Positions 53,540-63,617 of a stretch of DNA of 64,000 nucleotides are shown piece after piece (the stretch's first letter is position 1; every line of letters starts with the position of its first letter). A program made the position numbers and the translations under genes. The notes beneath the pieces were generated by a model. That model searched no databases, was not told where the DNA came from, and was given only the letters and a program-made list of their open reading frames with translations. Origin of the DNA: Methanoflorens sp963701995 (GTDB taxonomy: Archaea > Halobacteriota > Bog-38 > Methanoflorentales > Methanoflorentaceae); assembly GCA_963701995.1 (NCBI GenBank), contig OY969693.1, positions 310,001-374,000 on the forward strand, written 5' to 3'.

Positions 53540-54273
53540 TTTTATGCGTCAGGCTATACGAACAGATCAAAGTGACGCCTATAAAGACGTTGATTTTGAT
53601 CCGTATCGAATGCCTGCCCGAAGAATCTGCTACGCGGTGCAACCAATTTGATCTTCAAATCGCCTGGGGTACCTTAACCTCGTGTCTCAGCAAAAAAAGC
53701 AGAACTGGGGTTGTAGACGTCGCTAATTAGCCAATTGGCATCTTTATGCAAATGAGTATTTTCATTAGGAACGAGAGGTGCAAAAAGCGCGGTAATCTGT
53801 CTGCTGCTGTAGTGAAGGAGCAGATCAGATGCAGTAATGAGATTGTTATCCCTTCCGCTAGTGCTACGCCATTGTTCGTGACGCGCGAATTACTCAATGA
53901 GCTGGGCGAGAAAATTGTTCAAACGGAGGGCTACTACATTTATTTGCGCATCTTAAGAGCGTTCGAGTTTAGCTCCTGGGCAAATTTTCGAGTTTAAATT
54001 CTTGCTTGCGGACATAAGCATCAGACACGCTGTTGCTCTTGTAAACGAGTTTCGTGACATTGTTGAATCTGACGCTTACTAGCGATTGTTAGCTGAAATC
54101 GTAAGGATGACGACAGGCTGCTTTCAATGGGGCCCAAATGAAACGTTTGAGGATGCGAAGCTTGTTGCTGCAGACCGCTCAGTTAACTAGTTACCAGATA
54201 TAGTGCGTACTGCAATCTTCCGAATTCAGACAAAGACGCAAGCTAATGAGGACCGTTCGTCTCGAAGCAAATC
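53540..54273. other. Relic stretch between flippase and glycosyltransferase
   Basis: A plus-strand frame at 53746-53997 (VTRELLNELGEKIVQTEG...) and a following one in another frame (LLADISIRHAVALVNEFRDIVESDAY, to about 54080) may be pieces of one degraded gene, perhaps a PIN-like protein. The match is too weak to call. Confidence 0.35.
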
Positions 54274-55465
54274 TCATTCGCCACGAATTTGATAAATTTC
54301 CGTCAGATTCTTTGTTATGCTGATTAATTTTCTTCCAACTGCATCCAAGCTGAAGTCTCTGACGCATTTTTCACGAGCTTTTTTGCCTTTTTCTTGAGCT
54401 TCTTCCGGATGTGTCAATATATTTTCAATGGCCCTTGTCAATTGTAAAAGATCGCTTGGTTCTACAATCCAGCCGCAGCCGCTCAAGGTTTGCCGCAGAT
54501 CGCTTATGTTAGTCGCTACTATCGGCTTAGCCATCGCCATGGCGTCGAACAGCTTTCTGGGCATTTGGCCGACTGAGGCCGGGCTACGCCTCTGCGGGAT
54601 GGCCACTACGTCCGCGATTGATAAATACTCTGTCGCTTGATGGCACGGTTGCATTGGCAATCCTAAGAATCTCTCTCCCAGCATCCTGTTGGCCTCGCGA
54701 ACCAAACGACGACAGGTACTCGCTATCATTGATCCCGACGACGACTAGTTTAACATTAACATCTTTTATCCGACTTACCGCCGCGACTAAATCGTCAACA
54801 CCCTTGTGTGGTCCCGGGTGTCCTGAAAACATCACTACCTTTTCGGACTCTTTGATGCCAAGCTTTGCTATGATCGATTGGCGATCGAACCTTCCTGGGT
54901 CATAAAAGGACGTGTCGAGTGCCTGGTAAATGGTCTCTCCCCCGAATTTCCTTTGCAGAAAGCTGCTCGAAACAGTGATTGCATCGGCATAAGGGGTTAA
55001 ATATCCCTGAAGCAACGCGTGCGTATAGGTAATGAAAGCATCAGAACCGAGAAACGTTCGCATAAGAAAACGCGCGCGACTTGCATACAAATCATTGTAT
55101 TGAGCCTTTTTTTCTCCCCATTCCCAATCATCAAGGTCTAAGATCAACGGGACCTTGTCAAAATGTTTCTTTAAGATTCCCACTCCAAAAGTTTGTAAGA
55201 CTGGTTTTTGAGCATAGAGTATGTCTCCATCAATCTTTTTATAGAGTTTACGAAGTTGCGCAAACGATTTAGATCCCTTTTCCAGCTCGACGCTATGATA
55301 CGGGACACTCTTGTCCTGTGCCAGTGGTGTCCAGACGCCCTCTCCGAGGTCGGGACCTACTAATTCCACTTCAAACTCCCTTTGGAGTGCTTTCGCAAGC
55401 ATACGGGCTCGTAGTGGGCCCCCATGGTCTCGCGCTAAGTTCGGCGCTAAGATTGTGATTTTCAT
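54274..55465 (-). pseudogene. Glycosyltransferase family 4, frameshifted paralog
   Basis: The frame from ATG at 55465 (MKITILAPNLARDHGGPLRARM) runs to VVVGINDSEY. Skipping one base after GAG-TAC (54715) then continues CRRLVREANRMLGERFLGLP to the stop at 54274, in step with the intact paralog at 49609 (NNSEYCCRLVRQAN). Donor-site motifs GHPGPHKGVDDL and ADVVAIPQRRSPASVGQ are kept. The restored protein would be about 396 residues. A single base decides whether this is a live gene or an indel error. Confidence 0.8.
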
Positions 55466-55528
55466 TGTCCCTGTTAGCGTGGATTTTTCGCAACAAGCCT
55501 TGATTTGCGGGATTTTTTCCAGCACCAA

Positions 55529-55788
55529 TCAAGGTCTGCATTGCCTCGTCATTCCTGTGCCCTTCCGGTTTTAGCTAAAACTCCTTTATGGTTCTTGACT
55601 AAACTTTTGCTTATTCTGTGGCGCCTCCTATTTTTTGCTCTTAGATGCATGAAACTTCGAGGGCGCCTATGCGAATTAGCTAAATCGAAGCTTGATTTCC
55701 TCAACAGCTGACGTATGCACCGTTCTGTCAATCAACGTGCCGTTCGCAGCGAATAGCCCCTAGCACATTTCGCGCCATCAACGCGCAG
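55529..55788. other. Gene-free gap
   Basis: About 320 bp between the two glycosyltransferase genes (55466-55788) with no gene seen. Confidence 0.4.
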
Positions 55789-57051
55789 CTATAATTTGTT
55801 GCGACAAACGAATTCGAGAGCCGAGCAGAAGCTACGCAGCATGTCCTTATACTGAAAATGAGTTTCAATCAATTTTTTTGACTCTTGTCCCATCCGAAGT
55901 CTAAGCTCGTCGTCGCCTAGAATCGCCTTTAGGCCTTCAAAAAGGGCTATCTCATCTTTTTCGCGAACCAGAAACCCGTTCGTTCCGTTTCTGATCAAGT
56001 CAAATGCTGCGCCTACAGCATCTGTCGCGACCATTGGCCTTCCAAACTGCATCGCTTCATTCATTACAAGCCCCCAAGGTTCGGTGTGAATCCCCCATTC
56101 GGCATCATCAAGTGTCACCGATGGCACGACACACACATCCGCGCGTGAAAAAAAGAAGGGCAGATCGGACTGTTCAATGCGTCCCAAAAAGAAGACGGAA
56201 TTTGGTGGTAACAAGCTCGTGCTAAGTTGTACCAGGTTGTTCTTTTCTGGCCCATCTCCTATGATCAAAAGTGCTACATCGTCAATTTCCCGTTTGAGGA
56301 GAGCAAATGCTTTGATTAGATAATCCACGCCTTTGCGCATGATGAGTTTTCCAACATATAGAACGATTTTTCTATCAAAGATGCCACTGGCCAGCGCGTT
56401 CTCCAGGGTAGTATATTTCCTTCGCATTTCACTAATCTTCACGGGATGCGACAAGTCAGTTTCAATCAAGCTTACGTTCGGCATTATGAAAATTCTCTCT
56501 GGGTCGACTCCCCATCGAATTGCAGCTTCCTTGTGCTTAGATCCATAAACTACCAAAGCCTGAGCTCTTTGGACCATATATCTTGCTACAGCCATTTTTA
56601 GCTTAAAAAATCGTGTATTAGGCAATGACCAAAAACCCAACCAAAGAATGAGCGGTTTCTTTCGTATTCTCGCCGCGAACAGCGAGATCACGGCTGGGAA
56701 TTGAACGATGTCGACCAAAATGTCATACTGACAAGAGAACAAGCATCTAAAAAGATTAAGAAAAGAGCCACCGGAGAAATACCGAGATAAACTTCCTGGC
56801 GCCTTTTGGCAGATTACCGCATTGGCGGCTTGCAAACGCTCGAGCTCTTTCTCATAACTCCCTCCGTGTGCATATGAACTCACCATTGGATCGGTAAAAA
56901 CGAATGTAATATTTAAGTTCTCACTCAAGAGCTTAAAAAAAGGCACCCGGTACCACATTATCGTGTTGTGGACAAAAAGAATGTCGAGGTCGTTTAGACT
57001 GAATCCTTCACCATCGTGTTTTTTTCTGCTCAATATCTTCCTCGCGCGCAA
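55789..57051 (-). CDS. Glycosyltransferase family 4
   Basis: 420 residues. The N-terminal domain starts LDILFVHNTIMWYRVPFFKLL. The C-terminal donor domain has VLYVGKLIMRKGVDYLIKAF, LLIIGDGPEKNNL and the ExxxxxxxE-type EPWGLVMNEAMQFGRP. It probably adds one sugar of the surface glycan. The start may be nearer an internal methionine (MWYRV at about residue 33), but the longer form has the usual first strand. Confidence 0.9.
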   Translation of the reverse strand: MRARKILSRKKHDGEGFSLNDLDILFVHNTIMWYRVPFFKLLSENLNITFVFTDPMVSSYAHGGSYEKELERLQAANAVICQKAPGSLSRYFSGGSFLNLFRCLFSCQYDILVDIVQFPAVISLFAARIRKKPLILWLGFWSLPNTRFFKLKMAVARYMVQRAQALVVYGSKHKEAAIRWGVDPERIFIMPNVSLIETDLSHPVKISEMRRKYTTLENALASGIFDRKIVLYVGKLIMRKGVDYLIKAFALLKREIDDVALLIIGDGPEKNNLVQLSTSLLPPNSVFFLGRIEQSDLPFFFSRADVCVVPSVTLDDAEWGIHTEPWGLVMNEAMQFGRPMVATDAVGAAFDLIRNGTNGFLVREKDEIALFEGLKAILGDDELRLRMGQESKKLIETHFQYKDMLRSFCSALEFVCRNKL

Positions 57052-57156
57052 TCTGTCTCATAAAAGTCCCTTATTTCTGCAGTCACAATTGGGCCTTGCA
57101 ACACTTTTTTTTGAGTTATGAATTCCTAAGCTGCTGCGTAATGATGATGCGTGTGA

Positions 57157-58053
57157 CTAGCTCACAGTTATCCACAAGTACGTTTCTTTATAAGGCGTCG
57201 CTCCATTGTCGATGAAGAGCTGAAAATCCAGCTTCATATTTGTGCCAATGCGATCTGGAGTTACTGTAAGGTTTTTTTGCCACGTTTGACCATTGTTTAT
57301 GGAAAAGGTCTCTTGATGCAGCACTGTTGATTCGCCACTGTCATTGAGCAGCACTTTCAACGTATAAGTCTCCGTCCTTTGTTCGTTGTTGTGAACACCA
57401 ACAATAACTGATTGCGATTCGTTCAGTCTGTATTCGGTGGGGTAGTTTTGAGCCTCACCGTTGGAGTTCAAGAGATATAAACTGGTGTAGCTCTCTTCTC
57501 GAGGCTGGGTGGCTGCAACGTAAGACCCCAGCAAAACCAAAGCCATCAAAGTGATCGCGACTAAAACAGCGAGAGTCCTGTGTTTGCGGCTTTCGAAAGT
57601 CGACGTAATGCTTTGTCTGAACTCATTTACGATCGCTTGAAACTCCGGCGAAAAACGTTCTTTACGTGGCAGAGCCTGCCTTCGTCTGCTTGCGGTGAAG
57701 ACACTCACTAAAATGATGAGTGTCAAAGAAAACACGACGAGTTCCATGCTTAGAGGGCTGTGAACTAAACCCACGAAAATCCCGTCCAGAATTGAGACCA
57801 CCACGCTTAAGCCTATTGAAAGAGCCATTCTTTGTCGAATATCTATCATATCTTTTTCTGGAAAGACTGCGGCGATCAGCGCGTATCCGGGCAGAAATAA
57901 CAGCAAGACAGCCCCGGCAAAAAAGCGAACTACTGTGGTATTTAGTAATGGCACGAAGATTAGGGCCAAGAAAATGAAGTTAACGATGACCACTAAGCCT
58001 AGGTCAAAGCCGCTGTATGAAATGAAATTGCGCGCGGTTTTTTTGCTCTGCAA
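57157..58053 (-). CDS. DUF1616 membrane protein
   Basis: 298 residues: four helices (about 15-35, 40-60, 75-95 and 105-125), a charged loop, a fifth helix (about 165-185) and an outside beta domain with RLNESQSVIVGVHNNEQRTE and several N-x-S/T sites. This is the DUF1616 layout, common in archaeal glycosylation loci; function unknown. It lies in the same direction as the glycosyltransferases. Confidence 0.85.
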   Translation of the reverse strand: MQSKKTARNFISYSGFDLGLVVIVNFIFLALIFVPLLNTTVVRFFAGAVLLLFLPGYALIAAVFPEKDMIDIRQRMALSIGLSVVVSILDGIFVGLVHSPLSMELVVFSLTLIILVSVFTASRRRQALPRKERFSPEFQAIVNEFRQSITSTFESRKHRTLAVLVAITLMALVLLGSYVAATQPREESYTSLYLLNSNGEAQNYPTEYRLNESQSVIVGVHNNEQRTETYTLKVLLNDSGESTVLHQETFSINNGQTWQKNLTVTPDRIGTNMKLDFQLFIDNGATPYKETYLWITVS

Positions 58054-58203
58054 TCCTATCGAACCTTATATTTTTTCCTAATAGGCTGCTTCGTGTTGTC
58101 CGTCCCCAGATCAAGTATGTCTAGTGGCAACCTTCAGGCCGTCCATTGCGGCTTACCTGTGACATGCGAGTCCGCGCATAGCGAGCTAAATACACAAGGG
58201 ACG

Positions 58204-59910
58204 TCAATTCAGCTCGTAGAACGTAATATACGGTGCATCATATATTTTGTTAGTACTGTTGCTGTCAATGACAGTTTTGATCAGGTCGTTATATTGGACA
58301 GCGTGCCCACCTAGAGACGCTTCTAGTTCCGATCGCGGAGAGAGGCCTATCAGTCTCGGGAGACTGGAAATTCTTCCATTTTGCACATATATGAGATCAG
58401 TCCAAGCGTTTGGCATGTTCTTCGACTGATTATACGCTGTTTGATTTGCCAGCAAAAGCACTTCATTCGTAACCAACGGATTTTGAATTACCGTAAAGTT
58501 CGCCGGTTGCGAATGAGCCGCAACGAAGCCATAGGCATCGATTAAGTTTTGCGGCTGAATGTCGTGAAACTCGTAGACGTAGACGGTGCTGGTCACGATC
58601 AAGAACAAGATTGCGAAAGCCGTGAAAGCCGGCCGATATTGCTTGAGTGCTAGCTTATTATTCAACAGTACACTCGCCACTGAAACACTTATTGCGAGAA
58701 ATCCAATTTGGTAGGCTCGCTCACTTGCTCCAAGTGGAAAGAATGAAGTAATAGCGAAAAAGAAGCCGCTAGTTGCGAGAATTGCGAATAACATGTGCGG
58801 GTTTTTCTTTTTGTAAAAACCATATCCTATGTAAGCTACTGACAACGCAAGCCCTATGAAGAGAGCGAATGTCCTAATGTTTTGAGGTAGAGATAAGATA
58901 GGCGATCCGGCACTTACTGATGCAGTTTGTCCGATCGTCCCCTTCAACAAGTCGACCGAAAGAATAGTGCTGAACCACGCGTATGACTGATAAATAAACC
59001 ACGCGAGAAAAGAAAATAGCGAAATCAAAAGCAGACTCGTGTATGTCCCCGCCTTCGTATATGTCCCCGCCTTTCTTTTTTCAAAAACGTATAGTGAGAT
59101 CGCAGCGAGAAGCAAAATCATGATTAGTATCAGCATGTTGGTCGGGTGCGTCACGGCGAGGGTGACTGCTGTGATAATGAAAATGGAAGTGACTGGCAGT
59201 TGAGATTTATGGGGATACCGCCCACCTAAGAGAATCAAGGCAGTTAAAAACAACAGGAAGCCTACTGCTTCTGGCGTAAGCTCAAAATGCAAATATACGT
59301 TGGCCAACACAAAAATAACAGCAGAAAGGCGGACAATTTCTTTGTTTCTGATCAATGAACTAAAGAAACAGTATACGAGGAACACTGTCGCCGGGATAAG
59401 AATAAAAGGGACAGTTTTCATAAAAGTAAGAATATTCATTCCTGAAATCGACAAGAGACTCGACAAAAAGCTGAAGCTGCCAGGAAATCCTAGGTACTCA
59501 AAGCTAGGATTTGCGCGTGCAGAAAAATCGAGCCCATATTGTTGAACATGTTGCGTAAGAAAACCATAAATCCAAGCGTCAGCATTGCCCGGGTTCTGCT
59601 CGACTAAGAGGGGAGTGCCCCATATTACTAATGCCAAAATTATCAAACACAATACGAAGTAAAGTTCCCTTTTCTGCGATATCTGCAACGGTCCTGAGGT
59701 TGTGATCAGAACAACGGAGATCACGAAGAAGATTCCCAAATTGGTTAATAATCCAAAGCTGCTTGTTGGATCAATGCTATTTACGATCCCCGTTTCGCGA
59801 ATGGCCAGCAAATATGATATCAGCCCCCACAGAAGCAGCAACACTGAGGCCCAGAAGATCGTGCTGTCGTCGATGCGATGCTTAAACTGTGGTAACATAA
59901 AGTTAGTCAT
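58204..59910 (-). CDS. Large polytopic membrane protein, glycan locus
   Basis: 568 residues with about 13 helices and a C-terminal outside domain of about 110 residues (FHDIQPQNLIDAYGFVAAHS...). The loop after helix 3, NPGNADAWIYGFLTQHVQQYGLDF, resembles the acidic first loop of GT-C glycosyltransferases. So a membrane glycosyltransferase or glycan polymerase is likely but not proven. An in-frame 18-bp duplication near 59045-59080 repeats AGTYTK. Confidence 0.65.
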   Translation of the reverse strand: MTNFMLPQFKHRIDDSTIFWASVLLLLWGLISYLLAIRETGIVNSIDPTSSFGLLTNLGIFFVISVVLITTSGPLQISQKRELYFVLCLIILALVIWGTPLLVEQNPGNADAWIYGFLTQHVQQYGLDFSARANPSFEYLGFPGSFSFLSSLLSISGMNILTFMKTVPFILIPATVFLVYCFFSSLIRNKEIVRLSAVIFVLANVYLHFELTPEAVGFLLFLTALILLGGRYPHKSQLPVTSIFIITAVTLAVTHPTNMLILIMILLLAAISLYVFEKRKAGTYTKAGTYTSLLLISLFSFLAWFIYQSYAWFSTILSVDLLKGTIGQTASVSAGSPILSLPQNIRTFALFIGLALSVAYIGYGFYKKKNPHMLFAILATSGFFFAITSFFPLGASERAYQIGFLAISVSVASVLLNNKLALKQYRPAFTAFAILFLIVTSTVYVYEFHDIQPQNLIDAYGFVAAHSQPANFTVIQNPLVTNEVLLLANQTAYNQSKNMPNAWTDLIYVQNGRISSLPRLIGLSPRSELEASLGGHAVQYNDLIKTVIDSNSTNKIYDAPYITFYELN

Positions 59911-60271
59911 TCTTCGTTACAGTCGTAGTAATAGCTTGCCCAATATGCTGCATCATTACGAATAGAACAAAATCACAGTGGAGCTATCCCTTTAATTAGT
60001 ATGTGTTCAAGTTCGTGCAGTGTTGCACAAGATTTGCATCGAAGGCCGTCTCAATTTATGTACTGGCTTCTCACGGTAATTGTGGCTTATTGAATTTATC
60101 AGCAAAGTCTCTTGCCAATCCTGAGCAATTCTCAGCACCTCGCTTCTGCAGCCTCTGCTGTCACCGAATGCCGAGCCAGCTGAGCATACGTCCAGCGAGC
60201 AACCTGCTGACCAACAGATTACAGCAGGGGCATGAAATATTGGATCTGAGTGGCTTGACCAAGATACCAGC
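59911..60271. other. Gene-free stretch
   Basis: About 360 bp. The frames here have no start signals or known motifs. I see nothing in it. Confidence 0.4.
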
Positions 60272-61507
60272 TTATGCTATATTTTTCAGTAAGTTTTGAA
60301 CGTATCTGGATGGTGAATACCTTGCGGCTGCTTTCTTGATGACGTTAGGATTAAACTCGTCTTTGCTGAAGTCTAGCAAGATGCTTTTCAATTCTTCGCG
60401 GTTATCATAAACAAAACCCAATTCAGGTTCGTCGACAAGCTCAGGCAGGCCGCCATTATTCGACACGATAAGTGGGGTTCCGCTGGCCAGTGCTTCCAAC
60501 GCGACGAGAGGGCAATTCTCGTGCCACGTTGAGGGTATCACAACGGCGCATGCCTGATCATAAAGGTTGGCGAGTTCCGGATCTGCCAAAGAGCCGAGCA
60601 AGAGGATGTCTTTTTCGGAACTGCTTTTTTTTATTGATTCTCTTATCTCATTTTCCAGAGAACCACGTCCGACGATCAATAAGTTGGCACGGACTGAATG
60701 GTCAATCTCTATGAAAGTAGTGACGAGATCCATAACCCCTTTGTGGCGCTCGAAGACTCCGACATAGAGAAAATAAGGGGATTCACGTTTGCGGGGGGCT
60801 TCGGTACGGCTGACTTCTCGCGAAAAATTCGGCATGACGACTAGTTTTCCTTTGACCTGATTTTTCTCAAGAACACTTTTCGCGAAATGACTTGGGGCAA
60901 TTATTACGTCAACGTTTTTCAATTTTTTTCTAAGCGTATTTGAGTACCGCCAGAGCTGCGGTGGCCTTCTAGACAGCAAGGAGCAAACAGAACAATTATG
61001 CGGCCCATAGCACAAAGAGGTGCCGCGGCGGAGCAACGAGCTCTGGGGGCAAATCAGCCAGTAATCGTGAGCTGTATAAAGTTTTATCGGCGATTGCACA
61101 CCGAGTATGGAGGGTCCGAGCAGCGATATGTTGTGGTGATGGACAACATCGGGATTGATGTCCTTGACCAGTTGGATCATCTTCTCAGCGATGGGGAAGG
61201 GCGATCCGACGACATAAGAAATGAAGGGTGAAATTCGTCCTAATGGTGACTTGAAAGGATGAACGCTTACCCCATCGGCCGTGGATAGTGCCTTCGGGCG
61301 ATCGTTTCTTTTCAGCCGATAAGCGTCGATGCTGTGCAACACGTGCACATCGTGCCCTCGTTTGGCAAGTTCTCGCGAAAGTTGCTGCACATGAAGAGCA
61401 TCTCCGCCCAAGTGATAAGGAGGGTAGAAGGTCGTCGTCATCACGTATGTCAGCGTTTCCACGTGTCGCTCCTGCCGGGCTGAACTCTCAAACCCGAAGA
61501 ATTCCAA
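60272..61507 (-). CDS. Glycosyltransferase family 4
   Basis: 411 residues. The first about 15 may be extra; TYVMTTTFYPPYHLGGDALHVQQLSRELAKRGHDV is the usual start of the acceptor domain (ATG near 61444). A cysteine-bearing insert CYGPHNCSVCSLLSRRP (about residue 175) is seen in a subset of GT4 enzymes. The donor domain has FLYVGVFERHKGVMDLV and PSTWHENCPLVALEALASGTPLIV. Confidence 0.9.
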   Translation of the reverse strand: MEFFGFESSARQERHVETLTYVMTTTFYPPYHLGGDALHVQQLSRELAKRGHDVHVLHSIDAYRLKRNDRPKALSTADGVSVHPFKSPLGRISPFISYVVGSPFPIAEKMIQLVKDINPDVVHHHNISLLGPSILGVQSPIKLYTAHDYWLICPQSSLLRRGTSLCYGPHNCSVCSLLSRRPPQLWRYSNTLRKKLKNVDVIIAPSHFAKSVLEKNQVKGKLVVMPNFSREVSRTEAPRKRESPYFLYVGVFERHKGVMDLVTTFIEIDHSVRANLLIVGRGSLENEIRESIKKSSSEKDILLLGSLADPELANLYDQACAVVIPSTWHENCPLVALEALASGTPLIVSNNGGLPELVDEPELGFVYDNREELKSILLDFSKDEFNPNVIKKAAARYSPSRYVQNLLKNIA

Positions 61508-61715
61508 GTCTGCCGCTCGCAGTCTGCCTTAACATTTAGTTGGTTTCACTTATGTATAGTTAATAAGCGCGATCGACCAGAGTTTGTCGTATAATGACAG
61601 GATTTTTGGGGTTTCCCCTTTGGGCCAAGTATGATAGAACCAAGGGCGACGCAGATACGGCATGGCGGCAGCAAGAAAGCAGGTAGGACATAGGGTCAAA
61701 CGCATTGACCCTGAG

Positions 61716-63155
61716 TTAGTGTGCGTGCTCCATATCGTGAATTATATAGTTCCTGAGAGATTTCACGAAATACGCCACGGCTAGCGGTAAATCTGATGGT
61801 TGTTTCACGACCCACTTGAAATTCTCTGTCATCCACTTCGGATTGAAATATAGCGAACGATAAGCCTTCTTTCGAGCCTCTTCGAGTTCCTCTGTTGTTA
61901 ACTCCTCCGTCCGCATCGTCGAGATGTGCTGATACAGCTGCTCCCAGTCTACATTCGCGGCGATCCAATTCTTTTCAACAGCCTGACCAAAGAGTTCCGT
62001 CCCTGGATAGGGCACCACCACATTGAACTGCGCTCCGTTAGGCAGCGTTCTTTTGACGAATTCAATCGTCTGTTGCACCGTGGCGTTGTCCTCGCCCGGC
62101 AGACCGAACATGAAGCTGCAATAGGTTTTTATTCCGGCAGCTTTCGCTGCAGCAATTGCATTTTCATTTTGTTCGACAGTCGTACCCTTCTGCGCGTTCA
62201 CCAAAATTCTTTGACTGCCTGATTCTATTCCAAGTGATAACCCCTGACACCCAGCTCGTTTCATTAACTTGAGCAATTCGAGATCGATTCTGTCTGTTCT
62301 CGTGTTGCAATACCATGTGACGCTTAGATCCTCATCGATCATTCGCTGGCAGATTTCAGTGGTCCGCGTCCTATCTAAGGTAAAGGTCTCGTCGAAAACA
62401 CTCAGTGTTCTGACGCCGTACTCCTTCCTGAGGTGCTTTATTTCCCCAAAAACTGTTTCTGCAGAGCGCGGACTCCATTTGGTACCTGACATCGTGCAAT
62501 AGATGCATCGAAAGGGGCATCCCTTGCTCGTCTGGATTATTGAGAATGGGGTCGAACGGATCCCCCTCAGGAAGTAGGTATCAAGAGGTGGTAGGAGATC
62601 GTACGCTGGCATTGGCACTGCATCAAAATCGAATTCGCCTTTATAGGGATCTGTTTCTACGATCCTTGCATTCTTCTTGAAGGCGATTCCTTCAACTGCT
62701 TCCAATCCGTCGCTCTGCTCAAGAGCGTCGAGGGCCAGCGGGATTGTCACAAGTGGCTCGTCAATGGCATACATATCAAGCGTTTCTGTCTGGCGCAAAA
62801 CTTTCGCCGCGAAATTCTTCAAAGTCCAACAGATGCCAATCGTCATAGTTGATTCATTCGCGTTTTTGGCTACATTTGCGACAGCTAGATCACCAGATAA
62901 CGTGGTGGGGGTAAATCGAAAAACACATACATCATAATGGGCAGTGGCTAGTGCACGATCTATGTCGTTTAGGTTCAGATTGAGCCCATTTGCATCGATC
63001 AAAGCGACTTCGTGGTTTTGTTCGCGGAGCACTGCGGCAATTTGGGCGAGGCTATAGGGGGGAAAGAGGTTTTCTCTTTCGGTTATTTCGCATCTGTCTT
63101 CCCTGATCACGTGAATGCCATGGTACCTAGGGGGGTTCACCAATAACACTTTCAT
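61716..63155 (-). CDS. B12-binding radical SAM protein
   Basis: 479 residues from ATG at 63155 (MKVLLVNPPRYHG). A cobalamin-binding domain (about 1-140, LIDANGLNLN) is followed by the radical SAM core with KGCPFRCIYC (CxxxCxxC, about residue 198) and GIESGSQRILVNAQKGTT. Members of this class (like BchE) methylate or rearrange unreactive carbons, often on lipids or sugars. Its place in the glycan island hints at a lipid or sugar substrate. No His-loop DxHxxG is obvious. Confidence 0.9.
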   Translation of the reverse strand: MKVLLVNPPRYHGIHVIREDRCEITERENLFPPYSLAQIAAVLREQNHEVALIDANGLNLNLNDIDRALATAHYDVCVFRFTPTTLSGDLAVANVAKNANESTMTIGICWTLKNFAAKVLRQTETLDMYAIDEPLVTIPLALDALEQSDGLEAVEGIAFKKNARIVETDPYKGEFDFDAVPMPAYDLLPPLDTYFLRGIRSTPFSIIQTSKGCPFRCIYCTMSGTKWSPRSAETVFGEIKHLRKEYGVRTLSVFDETFTLDRTRTTEICQRMIDEDLSVTWYCNTRTDRIDLELLKLMKRAGCQGLSLGIESGSQRILVNAQKGTTVEQNENAIAAAKAAGIKTYCSFMFGLPGEDNATVQQTIEFVKRTLPNGAQFNVVVPYPGTELFGQAVEKNWIAANVDWEQLYQHISTMRTEELTTEELEEARKKAYRSLYFNPKWMTENFKWVVKQPSDLPLAVAYFVKSLRNYIIHDMEHAH

Positions 63156-63617
63156 GATCTCACATCCCTGAGCGATTGAGGGCTCGCGCACCGTGCCGAC
63201 CCCCGCTGCGTGCTGCAAAGCTCGTCGCTAAGTCTTTTGCGTTTCGCCGCGTTTTCATTTGACGTAGAACCGCTGGAACTGGATTCAAAAAGCGGAGACT
63301 TTCCTGATCCGCGTTTTACACTACAACACATGGCTAATACTACCCATCTGATAAAATCGCCACTACGAAAGCGAATGGTAATTCAGTCGACACCGAGCTA
63401 TTCTATCACGACCACAAAGTTCAGATGTCAGCACAATTCTATTCGTCCGTAGGTTTTTTGCTGTTAAAGTCCAAGTACTCACAGAATCGAGAGTGGGTTG
63501 GATTTCGGTTCTTGCCGCGGGCACAGCCCACGCGGACGTCTTGATAGGACGGCTTTCACATTTTCTACGGCTTACAGCTTTCAAGTTGGGAATCAAGCTT
63601 TTATATTGATAGAGTTC
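63156..63617. other. Gene-free stretch
   Basis: About 460 bp. An in-frame extension of the radical SAM gene to 63218 looks non-coding. I see nothing else. Confidence 0.4.

Noticed and set aside
53746..54080. Possible PIN-domain toxin
   Set aside because: The two short frames lack the conserved acidic residues in the right order, so the resemblance is too weak.
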